A DNA stretch of 64,000 nucleotides, taken from contig NBIV01000007.1 of NCBI GenBank assembly GCA_003194525.1, positions 310,001-374,000 of the forward strand, read 5' to 3'. Positions 21,091-32,534 of this stretch are shown here, in pieces. Below the pieces are notes generated by a model that worked only from the letters and a program-made list of their open reading frames with translations, was not told the origin of the DNA and did not search any database. The translations under genes were made by a program, and so were the position numbers. The stretch comes from Gracilariopsis chorda (Eukaryota; Rhodophyta; Florideophyceae; Gracilariales; Gracilariaceae). Positions within the stretch are counted from its first letter, which is position 1. Each line of letters starts with the position of its first letter.

Positions 21091-21334
21091 AGATCTTCTT
21101 CATGATGCAAACGGAAATTTCTCATGTGCCCGTGGTCACTGCGATAAAGAGAGAGGGGAATTAATCAACTTGACGTACAAATTTGGGAGCTCGCTTGTAG
21201 CATACAAAGTGTTTATAGGCAAGCAGGACGACAAGTCTTCAATAATTGCCGAATTTGAAGAGACTCCGCGTTACCTCCATAGCTTTGCTGTAACAGACAC
21301 ATATGTTACTATAATTCTGTGGCCTCTCATCGTC
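21080..21334 (+). pseudogene. Captured fragment of carotenoid oxygenase gene
   Basis: This 255-bp stretch is about 90% identical to 24193-24448 inside the carotenoid oxygenase gene, with no gaps. Both ends are sharp: to the left the sequence is LINE-like, to the right it becomes the dispersed repeat starting near 21343. The reading frame is kept in the copied part. The first metal-ligand region is altered (ARGHCDKE for AHGHYDEE) and the second (RYLHSFAVT) is intact. It is a truncated duplicate without the other domains and cannot be a working enzyme. Its placement between mobile-element pieces suggests capture by a transposon. Confidence 0.9.
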
Positions 21335-21342
21335 CCGGAAGA

Positions 21343-21640
21343 GAATGCGTGTTGTCAATTCTAGGACAAGAAACAGTTGATTGATAGAATCGTGGGCGTA
21401 TACAGAAAGCTGGTGAACTGGAGCATGACTCTATGCACCTTATTTCAAAGCACCTCTATTCAAGACCCCTGGTCTTCAAAAACTGGACGATTCTCGACTT
21501 GTAGCGGAGAGGACTCAAAGAGAAGCGTTATGTGATCTCGTTTGTACCATTTCACTTTCTTGCAGCAGTCCACGTAAAGCAAAAGATCAATCTGAGCATG
21601 GGAGGAATCTCTGTTGGGAGAATAGATTTGTCAGCCTGAG
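21343..21640. repeat. Dispersed repeat of about 300 bp, copy 2
   Basis: It matches 12025-12350 in the same orientation, with small gaps. It begins immediately after the captured oxygenase fragment, so the repeat edge coincides with the end of the duplication. Confidence 0.6.
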
Positions 21641-23670
21641 TTGCCATATTCTTCAAGGAGACATCTAGATTATTCTAGGCGCCAGTCAGATTATTTTCTA
21701 AATCCTTTGATCGCGACGCACTGCAACTGGCTTGTCCATTATTTGGTGTACAACGAGCCTTAGGCTTGATATGGAGCGCAGCCTTGCGACAATGTCAGCG
21801 TACATGACGCGATCAGATTGTGCAGGACAGCAGCGGTATAGCGAACGTTAAGAGGGGGTTTACTACTGAAGATATACTGTTTGGAGCAGTTGTACGGCAC
21901 AGCAAGAATGAAGAGAGTAGATATACAGGATTCTGGGACTTGGTGATCAGATCAACTGACACCATCGGGAAAGGTGCCCCTTGCATACTCCATGATCATC
22001 ACTGAGGAGATTATCACCGAAGATAGGCTGGGCGGAACTCGTAGCATCGCTGTGAGTATCATATGAGTTATATCGACGGACGAGTGCGGATAGCGCGGCG
22101 CGAGAAGGGGCACAATCGGTCCCGAGTCGCAGGCGAGCACCCGTTTTCCCTTTGGATGACCTGAAATTGCACGAGTTGTTCGATATAAGTTTATCGTACC
22201 GTTGTTCGGCGAGTATGTGAACGGCTGTGCTAGCTGTCCAGTGGAACGTGCACTTGTGTCCACACGTTCCACTGGACTTTAGCGCTGGATGTATCGATAA
22301 AACAGCGCCGGCGGCTTGCATTGACTTACCATTGTCGGTCAAACCGCCAGAAAGTTTTCCAACTTTTTCAGTGTAGCCAATCAACTGCAAGGCACGAATG
22401 GTTGAGAAATGAACAAGACGAAATCATATCGTAATGGAAGGACCGGTACCCTGTACCGTTATCACCATCGATGCAGTGAGATAGCCATGGACCGTTCCGA
22501 GATTTGAAATTAGTTCCCAGCATCTGAGACGCCTTCTCTCGATACTGGGACCGATATCAAGGGGAGAGCCCATTCCTTGGCTTCGCCCGACCTAATCATG
22601 CTTCGGGGCCATCACGCCGCTCGTCGGATGATAACTGTCCATAACATTGTTATCATCCGACTGCAAAGGTATCTGTAGTCCAAAGTATATCCCCAATGCG
22701 TTTACTGATCAGTTGTCCCCTATTGATGTGTAGCTAAACCTTGTTAGACCGCAAACCCTTCGTAAGATGCTTTACGCCGCTTGCTCCTTCTCGCGATCTC
22801 GCGCGCACCACTACCCCAGTCGGTTGTAGTTTACTACATAGCTAGTCTATTAGCTTCTAGCTTCGTGTGCTATTTTCCTAACCCTTACCTCCAGAGGAAA
22901 GAGACAACAGAACCACGACGAATAGCAGTACAGACTACACAATGGCTTATGTGCTATTGCGAACCAGGGATTGCTCTCTCAAGTGCTCAAATGTTCTTTT
23001 CAAAGTTACACAAATTGACATTTCACCGGCTTTGGGCTCACAGAACCCACGTTAATAACCCAAAACACGTCTCTCTCACACAGAAACCGCTCGTGCGCTC
23101 TCCTGAAAGACAGTATGCAGGAGTTCTGATGACAGTCGAGTGCAGATCTGGGGCACGAGCGACCGCAACTTGGTCCATCACCCACGGCTTGGGACCAATA
23201 TAACTTCGAGTGACCCGCAAATCTGCTCTTGCGTTCCATCATCACGTGCTTATCGGGCGGCCAAAGACCCAGCTCGTACTCTTCTTCCTTCCAATTTGCA
23301 ATCACCCATCGCCGTGAGATAACCAAGGTCCGCTCAATAATCGATTGGCTAAAAAGTTGTTGGTCTCCGTGAGGGACCCAATCGCCTGTCCATTTCGCTT
23401 CCTTCGCTGATGGATGGAAGACGGGTACACCTCGTGAAGGCGGATCGGCTTCTACCCAATAATCGATTGTGCAGCAGTTCGATAAAGAAGACAGTTGCAG
23501 ACAATTTTTTGCCATTCCTCCTTGTCTCCTTGCTCTTTTCTAAGTGGATACAAGGGTATCCAGCATCCTCACTTTTCCTTGTCTCACTGCCCATTCAGCA
23601 TCCTCACATTCCCTTGTCCTCCCTCCTTCGTTGCAGCTGCCAAACAGTTGCATCGCTACAGAACGTTACC
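21641..23670. other. Spacer with two strong hairpins; 5' region of the oxygenase gene
   Basis: Perfect inverted repeats lie at 22236-22250/22263-22277 (15-bp arms, 12-nt loop) and 22623-22635/22649-22661 (13-bp arms, 13-nt loop). A 169-codon minus-strand frame starts at an ATG at 23515 and ends at 23006. It has no known family and may be chance. A 13-mer CAATAATCGATTG occurs at 23335 and again at 23457. From about 23510 the plus strand is pyrimidine-rich, with a duplicated CAGCATCCTCAC block at about 23560 and 23597, probably the promoter or 5' leader of the oxygenase gene. Confidence 0.5.
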
Positions 23671-25205
23671 ATGCCAAACTCAAACGAAGCGTCACCGCAA
23701 AGCGGTCCGACGCCTATCATCCGTGAACCATTAATGCTCTCTGTCACTGGGACCCTCCCAGATTATCTTTCCACCTCAACTCTATATCGCATTGGTCCAG
23801 GAAAGGTAAACATCAGACACAGCGATGGTGTTCCGTATAAACTGCGACACTACTTTGACAGTCCGGGCTTCTTGCATATATACTCCATTGACGCAAGCAC
23901 CAACTCCGTAACATATCGAAATCTCTTTCTGGGGGAATCCAAGCTTCGAGCCATTGCAAACACACCGTCCAACAAGTATAAGGAAATAACTTTTGGCCAG
24001 AAGGACCCCTGCCGCTCTCTGTTCGGGAAGTTCGCACAACTGTTCATGCCCGGTCCTATTGATCCTGAGACAGGTCTTCCCCCAAAGCCAACCATCAGTG
24101 TTTCATTCACAACTTTCCCGGAAAAGGACTAGTAGCTTGCACGGACGGCGTGGACTTACTCAAGATCGACGAGAACAGTGTGGCTGCGGATCATTTCTTC
24201 AAGTATGAAGATCTTCTTCATGATGCAGACGGAAATTTCTCATGTGCCCATGGTCACTACGACGAAGAGAGAGGAGAATTCATCAACTTCACGTACAAAT
24301 TTGGGGGCTCGCCTGTAACATACAAAGTGTTTAAGCTCAAGCAGGACGACAAGTCTTCGATAATTGCCGAATTTGAAGAGACTCCGCGTTACCTCCACAG
24401 CTTCGCTGTAACAGACAAGTATGTTATCATGATTCTGTGGCCTCTCACTGTACATGGACTGAAGATTTGGTTTCATCAAAATAAGATGGCTGGGTTGCAT
24501 TACAACGACTCTGAGCCTACTTTGTTCATAGTAATTTCGAGGGCTGAAGATCGTGTCGTGGCCAAGTACACATCGGAATCGTTCTTTTGCTTTCATCAAG
24601 TAAATGCGTTTGACACTGAAGATGGAGTAGTCATCGATATGTCCCATTATCAAAACGCAGACATTCTGAACCTCAATGATGTGTCGTTGTTCGATATGAT
24701 TGTGCTGGAAGGCTGTTCGCTGGCCCGAATTACTTTGGACGGCCTAAGTGATGCAATATTATCGTACCCGAAAACATCTAGGGATGTAACCACAGTGGAT
24801 ATTTCAAAGTGTGGATTCGAGTTGCCTACCATCAATTCCAAGTTCTCAAGGAAGGACTACAGATATGCTTATGGGTTTAACACCTTTTGCTCAGGCATTG
24901 AGAATCGAATGGTACTGGTTAAAGTGGACGTTCGTAATGGAAAGAAACTGGAGTGGGGTCAGAATAACACCCTGGTGAGTGAGCCAGTTTTCGTAGCCGA
25001 CCCAGCCGGTTTAGAGGAAGATGATGGATGCATCTTGAGTCTGATAGCTGACAAGAATGAGATGCGTTCAAGCGTGGTGGTCTTAGATGCAAGGACTATG
25101 ACAGAAATTGCTAGGGCAGTCGTTCCCATACTTACGCCATTAGGCTTTCATGGGATGTTTGCGAAAGTCTGGAAGTTAAACTCAAAATCGCATTTTTTCT
25201 TATGA
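23671..25205 (+). CDS. Carotenoid cleavage oxygenase family, frameshifted
   Basis: The ATG at 23671 (context TTACCATG) begins a protein of about 510 residues, the usual length of the family. These seven-bladed propeller enzymes cleave carotenoids or stilbenes using iron held by four His. All four ligand regions are visible: AHGHYDEE (about 24246-24270), RYLHSFAVT (about 24385-24411), FCFHQVNAF (about 24588-24614) and LGFHGMF near the C-terminus. The N-terminus has the family opening GTLPDYLSTSTLYRIGPG and the HYFD segment. One frameshift lies near 24110-24130: the protein runs to FTTFP in one frame and continues as GKGLVACTDGVDLLK in another. It may be an assembly error, an unrecognised splice or a true mutation. 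Substrate cannot be predicted. A 255-bp piece of this gene is duplicated at 21080-21334. Confidence 0.9.
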
Positions 25206-25609
25206 ACCTGTCGTGAAATAGAAGGTTTTTTTTTAAAATAGGCCGGCCTGTAGCGAAAGCTAGAGACGGTCCAAAAAGGATTCCTTTGCTTAAACAAGAG
25301 TTGAAGTAGTTGAAGTTGGTATCGAGAACAGAGACCGGGGTTACGCTCTGTTCTCCCGTTTTATAGTAAAGAGAGAAAGATGCTAATCATCTTTCTTGGA
25401 CCAAGCTAGATGCGCGCAACAGTACACAAGACATTTTAAGCTGGCCATGTCACCATCTTAAGGAAAATTGGGCCGACAAGACGCTTTCTCACCATCTATA
25501 AGAATAGGGTGATAGTTTGGTCCATCCTTTTGTACTATACCTTCTGATAAGTATGATGAGCAGACATATATCCTCATATTTCCTCCTTTTTTTATTGCTC
25601 AGAATTGTT
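25206..25609. other. Spacer downstream of the oxygenase gene
   Basis: No open frame or repeat recognised. It becomes AT-rich from about 25550. Confidence 0.5.
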
Positions 25610-26050
25610 GCATAAAATCACCTATAACTAATTGATGAATATCTAAAATGCATTTGGAAATAAATAAAATTTTGATTCTGAGCATCACACAGTTCTTCAA
25701 TTTTTTTTAAAGATTCAGCAGGGTTGTTTTTCGAGGAGATATATCCAACATCAGAAATTTCATGGTTCGAATATGCTTCACGTACTGCAGAAAGTTCGAT
25801 CATTAGTAACTTTTTAGATTACGATGAGCTTTTTGTTATTGCGTCAAATAAACTTTTTGAATCAGTAAGGCTTGTGATTGGAATGATCTTTCCAATTACT
25901 GACTCTACTTCATTTTTGATAACGCAAGCTATATCGAGTGCGTCTGCAAATGAGTTTAATTCTCCCCCTAAAACGTATCTGCTAACATGCTGGCTCTTTT
26001 GATTTAAGAAATAAGGAATATTGCAGTTCTCAGATTTGTTCACGAGTAGA
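25610..26050 (-). mobile_element. Ty1/copia RNase H relic
   Basis: Fossil fragment. Two minus-strand stretches resemble the RNase H and tail of copia-type polyproteins: VLGGELNSFADALDIA, TDSKSLFDAITKSSS, and then AVREAYSNHEISDVGYI followed by NPAESL. It is strongly AT-rich and unlike the copia element at 3.4-8.1 kb, so it is a different and older family. No LTR was found. It is broken, with a few breaks in the part that remains. Confidence 0.65.
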
Positions 26051-27058
26051 ATAATTAATCTGATATGCCATGAGTTTTGTGCATTGTTATAAAATCATAA
26101 ATCAGAATATGCCTTGAGTTAAAGTGAATTGACATCATTTTAAACCTATTTTAGACTTTTGTTATGCTTTTGCTGAATATGTGTCATAAATTCGTTGATA
26201 TTTTTCTCATCTGCTTTTGAGAAAGCCTTTTCCGCAACGTATGCAAAAATGTTGACATTAAAGCAAATATCCGGCATCGTGTGGATCAAACAATGTGTCA
26301 ATGCACGAAGATCAGAGTAAGTACAATTGTTTGAAATAATTCGCAATCGTTTGGCACAATATTCCTGAATTAGTGATAAAGCCATGTTCATGGTACGTGA
26401 TGGAAGAGGAAGTGTTTTGTAACCAAACGGACCGAACGGCTTTTCTAAAGTGCTTCAACTACAGTTTCACCAATCATATTTTGCCTTGCTGTATAAAACG
26501 TGACACGTTTGCAGAAATTATTGCAGTATTCGTGCGCGAACCGAGCTCAAGTTTTTAGCTTGAATAGCACTACATCTACACCCGTGTTCTTCCAAAAAGT
26601 GGCCGGATCCAACTTAGTGGATTGGGCCTGTGAATTTTTGAATTCACATCAGAACGATTTGAATCGAAACCAGCTGGTTCCAATCCAATCTTACCCATTC
26701 TTGAGCTTTGAAACAATGACGGGAACTTTTCCCGCCATGTAAATTCAAACAGCGTATAAATAATCGAGAAAACGATTTCTGGATTAACATTGCATTTGGC
26801 CGCCTACAACATCAATATGACTAAATGTAGACTTACCCACGGCGGTTTAGGTCTTCTGAGTGTCACTAATTTTTGATCAGACCTTGCGCTGTTCTAAATG
26901 GTTTCCGGCAAAGGATTTTCCGTTTTTGAAACCAACTGCGCGTGTCGCGCATCTAGAGTGGCATCTGATGCCCCTATTTTTGGTGCAGGCAAAAATCGTA
27001 AATCGTTTCATAAGCAAATTGGGAAGGCATTCTCGCTGAGGATTGAAGAAGATAAAAC
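26051..27058. other. AT-rich spacer with weak open frames
   Basis: Minus-strand frame 26391-26146 (81 codons) adjoins the copia relic and may belong to it. Plus-strand frame 26898-27107 (69 codons) has a normal composition but no known family. Inverted pairs TGGATTGG and CCAATCCA lie about 60 bp apart near 26619-26695. Confidence 0.35.
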
Positions 27059-30000
27059 TGTAGTAGAATACTACGTCCTTTGGTCAACTGGGGTAGTAGT
27101 CTACTAGGGGGTGGTAGCGGCAGAGAGCCAACCACTGGGGTGACAATCCACTGGGTCTACTAGTGGTGCGGGCACCAACTGGCAGCGAGGCGCAATGGGC
27201 GGGTGCTATCTCAAGTCCCTACAGGTCGGGAGAATGGTAGCGATGGCTTGGAGGCCTTTGGAGTCTTACTGGCTGTATATGGCGGCAAGAAGATGGTGAG
27301 GGTGCTTCTCTTTACACTTCAGAGATCGGCGGCACTCGAGCCAGCCTATATGGCCGGCGAGGCACTCTGACCTCCGGACACTATCCTAACAAATTAAATA
27401 AAATTAGCTACATAATAAAACCTATGATCACAGTGCCTTGGCACTCGCACTGTCCCCTTGTATCTCCTGCATAGGCAACCAGCTTGGCTACGTGGAATAT
27501 TTCGGCCAGCAATGTTCTGACCTCTGCCAGCCTAGCCCCATGGTTACCTCACCACTGCATCTGCCCAATGGTCATTCTCCTACAGACCTCCCCCTTAAGA
27601 TCCGACGTCCCGTCGGAAACTTCCACGTCGGTGAGCTATCCTTTTATTACGCTGGCGTTCTCTCCTCCCACCCAATGGGGTTGTTGCTTTCGCGTCCTCT
27701 CTCCCGACTAGGTCTCTCTCCTCCTGGTTGACATGGCTGGTAGGCCCTTCCACAGCAGGTACGGCGGCGGTGCTGGTTTGCGTCCATTTGGCTGCTTTTT
27801 CGGCAAGTGGCACGTGGCCACTACCATGCCATTGGTCGCCTACGAGGGGGCCTCATTAACTAGTGAGTCTCAACGGCGAGGCGCTCCTCGTGCTTCTGCA
27901 TTTCACCGACCCCTGGCGCGGGCGCCCATACTTCCCTCTCGATTACCTCGTCCTTCTGGTCGCTCTTTTCTTTGCATACCGCCTTGGTGCATCCACTATA
28001 CCCGCCCCTTCGGTAGATCGTGGTGCATTCCCTTGGCCTTTCAGATTCCTGACCGTTGGTCTCCCCTGGCGCCGTGCCCGCTGTGCCAGCTTGTCGATCG
28101 CGTCTACGCCATGTCCTCAGGGGCATATAAGGGCTCCCATGGCTACCTCTTGGACTATGACGGCTTCGAGCGTATCCCTTGGGTGCCAATAACTGTAGAC
28201 TCGACCAAAATGGCTCTGGTCCCCAGCAGCACATATATCCACCCCGGGGACGAGTACGACCACACTTTGGTTCGGAATCCTATGGCCATGAGGAGTACCC
28301 ATCTACCTAGTTCGGTCGCCGAGTTCGTGCGGTATGCTGATCAATACTTGGACGCCCAGCGGTTCGCTGCGATCCCCAACTACGCCTTTGCGAAGAAGAA
28401 CTCCCAAGAGGACTCCTGGTACAACCGTTGGCTCCACCTTCCTGCTGATGCCCGTTCGGTCGCGCGTTGCCGCGCTCTGGTCCCACCGGATATGCCCCTC
28501 TTCCGCTGCGGCGAGGAGCCTGATTACCAATGGAGAGTAAACAAGCTCCTGGAGGACGTGTATTCGATGCATGGTGACCCTAAGACCCCCTTTCCTCCCA
28601 CTGGTCATATCCCCCTGGGGTTAGTCTGCTTCAGACCTCCATACGACCGCTTGTACTGGTTATCGAACTGGACCTATTGGAATGATATGATCGAACCCGA
28701 TGGTCGTATTCGAACCAACCTCAAGTACTTCTTCTGTTGGCACCAAGTGGTATTTCACGATATGCCTCCGTCCCGCAGGTCCTCTCTATATCTCATGCTA
28801 CCGTCACTTAGCGCCGGACCTGAGTCTGCCATCTGGCACGTTTCCAATCTCCTTATGGTCCCTACTCCGCCCGTGGTGGCCTACCACACCTATCAGCTCC
28901 AGGGGGACTTCACTAAACGTCTCCCCTGGCTGACCTGGAAGGTTCTTTTTGCCGCATGGGCCGTGTTCTGTTTGATGGCCTTTCTGGATACCGCCCGCTA
29001 TGGGGTCCAAGCTAACGTCCGGGATGCCGACTGCCGTATGTGGAACGAGCTGGTTCTTCCCAGTCCTGAAGGCCGACTGGTGCCCCTTCCGCGGCCCTTG
29101 ATCCGGCTCATCCGTGAGTTGGGAGTGCAGAACATTGTCCGGGGTACGGAGTACGAGAGCGAAGAGGCCGAGGCCCTATTGGATTATGTCCTTCAGGTCG
29201 ACTGGGCGCAGACCCCCGGGTTCCTTTGGTACGACTATGACACCGACACCTTCTTTCCGATCCCGCGACATCCTTTAGGAAATGACGACGGGAACGTCTA
29301 CCAGGCCAAACCATTGCTGGCTGTCCCCGTGACCTAGCCACGTCAGTCCGTGCCGGATTACTATCCTCAGGCCATTGAGTTTCACGAATATTTGTCTTCG
29401 TCCTCCAGTACGGGAGCAGGCGGTAGTTCCTGTACCGGCCCCATCGGTAGCGCCGTCTTTCGTGCCGGCGCATGAGGTTGCCGTGGAAGAGCCCCAGAGG
29501 CGTCCACCGGTCCCTTGGCTTCCCCACCTCCCACGTCAATGACGGTTTCCGCCCTTTGGTCCCTCCTCTGCCTCCCGTGCCGGTCATTCCAGAGGTCATC
29601 ACGATGGAATTCGATGACCTGAAGAAGTTATGCACGTCCGTCGGTATCCTTGAATCCACTGGTATCGTAGAGGCTCTTCGTTCCGCCCAATACTGGGCTC
29701 ACCGGGCTTCGCGGTACCACTCGCTGGTTCAGCGTAACCAAGAGGTCAAAGACGCCCTAGCGACCATCCTGGAGGAGAACTCTAAGGTGTTGTCCGAGCG
29801 TGTCGCGACAGACCTTGATAACCGCTTTGGTCTTAACCTTTCGGACACGGAGTTTGCCAGTGGTGCCTCATCCTCTTCCGCCCAGATTCCAGCTCGCAAG
29901 CGCGCCCACACGGGATCCCCTTCTCAACCGGCTGCATCGTCCTAGTGGTCGTCCTTATGGCCAGTAGTCCTCAGTAAACACTTTGGTTCTGTTCTTTGGC

Positions 30001-31300
30001 CCTTCTAGCGTCAGGGTGTGCGTCATCTCTGTCGCGCTCCATTGGTCTTCATCTCTACCCTTGAATACCACTAGGTCGGTTTTGAAACAAGTCCCTGGGG
30101 TTTTGGTGCACTCTCCTTATAGGTGAGCAGTCCGCGCTTCGTTCCTGAGGTTTTCGGCCTTGATGACCCAAGGACTTCGGAGTTATGTGGCGTCCAAATC
30201 GGTCATCGTCGCGGTAAACCTTCGGAAGAACTGGCGCGTGGCCAGCGAGGGGGGCGGCGTGGGAGGCGGTTCCGTGGGTTACGTGGCCAAAAGCAGTGTT
30301 CCTATTGGGTGGAGGCGGATTGGGTCCGTGCTGGCGCAAATTTGTGGCCAGAGATACCCCCCTCCTTAAGGTCACGCTCCGTGTGCCCAGTTTTTGACCA
30401 ATAGCGGGCCACAAATTTATCCGGGATGTATGACCTCGGAAGCCAAGTATCGTCCTTGGGCTCATAGCCATACCAACGGACTTTGTAGCGCACTTCGCCA
30501 TCGTCTGTGAGCCCAGCGGAGACGATGCGGTCGACGATATACTCCCGTTGGTCGTTCATTCCGGCTTCCTCCGGTAGGTCCATCTGGTCGAGGGGACCGT
30601 ACCCGTCAGCGTCCGAAGGAATAGCGTCGGGGGTTTCCATAGGGTCGGGTACTTCTTTGGGAAGTACCGCTTCATTCAGGGGACCGTAGACATCGGGTAA
30701 AGGGCCTTTTGCATCCGCGGAGACCTGCAGTTCCTGAGGGCCTGTAGGGTCATTGACCAGTGGTTGCGTAGGGATGGAGGGCGGGGTTTGGGGCGAAGGG
30801 AAAGCGCGCGAGTCTAATGGTCCAGTTGAAGGTGGGCGTGGCGCCAGAGAAACTTGGTCCATTGGGACTGTGTCCTGGAGCCCATCTCGGTGGATAGTAA
30901 CCATGTGCCCAAAGGACTTAAGTCCCTTGAAGGGCCCAGTGGACTTTGGCAACAGCTTCTTGGTGATGTCCTCGTCCTCGGGCTTTTCCTTCGGTGGTCT
31001 GTCCAAGTGGACGTAATCTCCCACGGCTAGCTGCGGTGTAAACCAAACGGACCGTTCGAAATCGGCCTTATGGCACGCTTGCGCTTTGTCCAACGTGGTC
31101 TGTGCGGCCTTCAGGATAGAATCAATTCGCTTCTGCGAATACCGTTTGGGCTGGGCGGGATTCATTTCCTCCGTTAGGTCCTGAGGTGCTCTTAAGTCCT
31201 GTTGGTAAACCATGTACGGCGCAGGGGCCCGTGCGAGGGTGAGGTCAAAAGGAGTTGTACCAGTGGACTTACGTCGGTGTTCTTGGAATGCTAGATAGAG
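27059..31300 (-). mobile_element. Ty3/gypsy chromovirus, 3' half only
   Basis: Fossil gypsy element lying on the minus strand. Parts from left to right: a probable 3' LTR (27059-27584, starting TGTAGTAG and ending CTCCTACA), a polypurine tract on the minus strand beside it (CTCCCCCTTAAG on the plus strand), a long reading frame on the opposite strand (27733-29337, with a second at 29472-29945), and then the C-terminal part of integrase with a chromodomain (31300-30302). The integrase shows STGTTPFDL, then a Pro-rich linker and a chromodomain with YIVDRIV and VRWYGYEPKDDTW. gag, protease and reverse transcriptase are absent. The piece ends where the cassette at 31271 begins. It looks truncated, with the remaining parts largely open. 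Confidence 0.8.
27733..29337 (+). CDS. Antisense reading frame inside gypsy element
   Basis: A 534-codon plus-strand frame opposite to the element's own genes, between the chromodomain and the 3' LTR. It is rich in Trp, Tyr and Pro. A related frame sits at the same place and orientation in the second chromovirus (53645-55309). The two share the order PR-x-LIRLIR-x-L, a Gly-rich turn, an acidic E-x-LL-x-D segment, DW-x3-P, then a G-F-x-YY-like stretch. Function is unknown. Extra antisense genes are known in some plant LTR elements, but this family was not recognised. It is treated as part of the fossil element. Confidence 0.6.
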   Translation: MAGRPFHSRYGGGAGLRPFGCFFGKWHVATTMPLVAYEGASLTSESQRRGAPRASAFHRPLARAPILPSRLPRPSGRSFLCIPPWCIHYTRPFGRSWCIPLAFQIPDRWSPLAPCPLCQLVDRVYAMSSGAYKGSHGYLLDYDGFERIPWVPITVDSTKMALVPSSTYIHPGDEYDHTLVRNPMAMRSTHLPSSVAEFVRYADQYLDAQRFAAIPNYAFAKKNSQEDSWYNRWLHLPADARSVARCRALVPPDMPLFRCGEEPDYQWRVNKLLEDVYSMHGDPKTPFPPTGHIPLGLVCFRPPYDRLYWLSNWTYWNDMIEPDGRIRTNLKYFFCWHQVVFHDMPPSRRSSLYLMLPSLSAGPESAIWHVSNLLMVPTPPVVAYHTYQLQGDFTKRLPWLTWKVLFAAWAVFCLMAFLDTARYGVQANVRDADCRMWNELVLPSPEGRLVPLPRPLIRLIRELGVQNIVRGTEYESEEAEALLDYVLQVDWAQTPGFLWYDYDTDTFFPIPRHPLGNDDGNVYQAKPLLAVPVT

Positions 31301-31500
31301 GTGCTAGATCGCAAGTTTCTTAGGCAAAAGCTCAAAGATACTACGAAAATGATAGATTCTGCTAGTTTCTGGCGCTTGCCAAGTAAAAAAATTTTTTTTG
31401 GAATTCACACTTCCATATCTTACAGAGCCTTGCCTCACCTGCACTGCGCATCGCTAGTTTCAAGTTTGGAGCAAGTTCATTCCCCACTAAAAGCTAGATA
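31290..31500 (+). repeat. Left subterminal GCTAG motif array
   Basis: GCTAGTTT occurs at 31361-31368 and 31453-31460, and GCTAGAT variants at 31290, 31303 and 31493, all in the same orientation. Similar motifs cluster at the right end of the cassette. Such arrays are typical transposase-binding sites. A GC-rich dyad (GGCGCTGCGCGCTGCGCGGCC) follows near 31513. Confidence 0.6.
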
Positions 31501-31746
31501 AAGATCTCGAAATGGCGCTGCGCGCTGCGCGGCCAGTGCCATTTCGAGCACCCAACCAAAACTAACATTTTTATTTCCATCTTTTGAATTTCAAACTTCA
31601 TACTGCCCTAGTTTGACTTCCAACTCATCCTCAGGAAGTCATCTGGGCAGCTCACTCCGTTCTCACACACCCGACGCACCCCGCACCAGATTCCAATACC
31701 ACCCATTCCGTCGTCCTAACAGCCTCAACGACACTCCTAAACATCA

Positions 31747-32465
31747 CTAGCCTTCTTCTCCCTCTTCCCTCTTTCCATGCCTCCTCTTCAACCGGCTCTT
31801 AACCTCCAATCCTTCTTCTTCCTTCTCCTCCAACCTTCTTTTCACGCGCCCTCTACCTCCAAGAGTAACCGGAGACACACTCCCGACAGCACCTCCCACC
31901 CCACCTTCCCTTCCACCTCCATACATCTTGTTCCGCATATCCTCGACTAGACGCACAGCCCTGCCCACCAGTAAAAGCCGCTTCTCCAACTCCAAAATCC
32001 GTCCTCGCAACTCCTCATTCTACTTCCACGGCCTCCCCAGCTTCTCTGCCACACACGCCACAGCCTTCCCAGCTCCTCTACCACACACGCCACAACCCCA
32101 TCGACGTGCTGCTCTGCCCACACCCCAGCCTCCCTCACCCTCCGGCGCAACTCAGCCACAGCACCCATCGGCACTCCTTCGTTCGACGCACTCAGAACCA
32201 TCCCTCCCAACTCCACGACAACCTCCTCAATACACTCATCCAAACGCTCCTTAAGCCCTACCCCAGTGCTCCTCAATAGTTCCTTCACATTACGGTAGAA
32301 CCCATCCATTCGTCTCCCTCCACCTCCCCCTACCCCTCCTCCTCGACAACCCACGCCCGCACTTCCCTCCCCACCATCCCCTCCCATCATCGTCCCAACC
32401 CCAAGCTCACTGACCGAAAATTGCAAATAGTAGTCATGGTGCGTGTGGATGTTCTCAAATGACAT
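31747..32465 (-). CDS. Small charged helical protein, broken or spliced
   Basis: The frame starting at ATG 32465 (172 codons) begins with an odd leader. A Gly-rich patch then precedes a helical part from MDGFYRNVKELLRSTG to EELGRLW. A 33-bp tandem duplication (about 32035-32100) throws it out of frame. The natural continuation seems to be a second frame (about 32076-31747) with ELRGRILELEKRLLLVGRAV, a likely coiled coil, and a Lys/Arg-rich nuclear-type tail. No family was recognised. It lies at the left end of the cassette and may be a DNA-binding or assembly factor, but that is inference. Confidence 0.35.
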
Positions 32466-32471
32466 GAATCC

Positions 32472-32534
32472 TCAAGAGTCGTGAATGAATGTTCAAGAGT
32501 CGTGAATGAATTTTCAAAAGTCGATAATGAATGT
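32472..32534. repeat. 21-nt unit repeated three times
   Basis: Units at 32472, 32493 and 32514 share TCAAGAGTCGTGAATGAA with a few changes. They sit just upstream of the small helical gene's start on the other strand and could be protein-binding sites. Confidence 0.85.

Noticed and set aside
23006-23515. 169-codon minus-strand frame in front of the oxygenase gene
   Set aside because: Has an ATG but no recognisable family, and overlaps the likely promoter and leader of the oxygenase gene. Kept only as a note.
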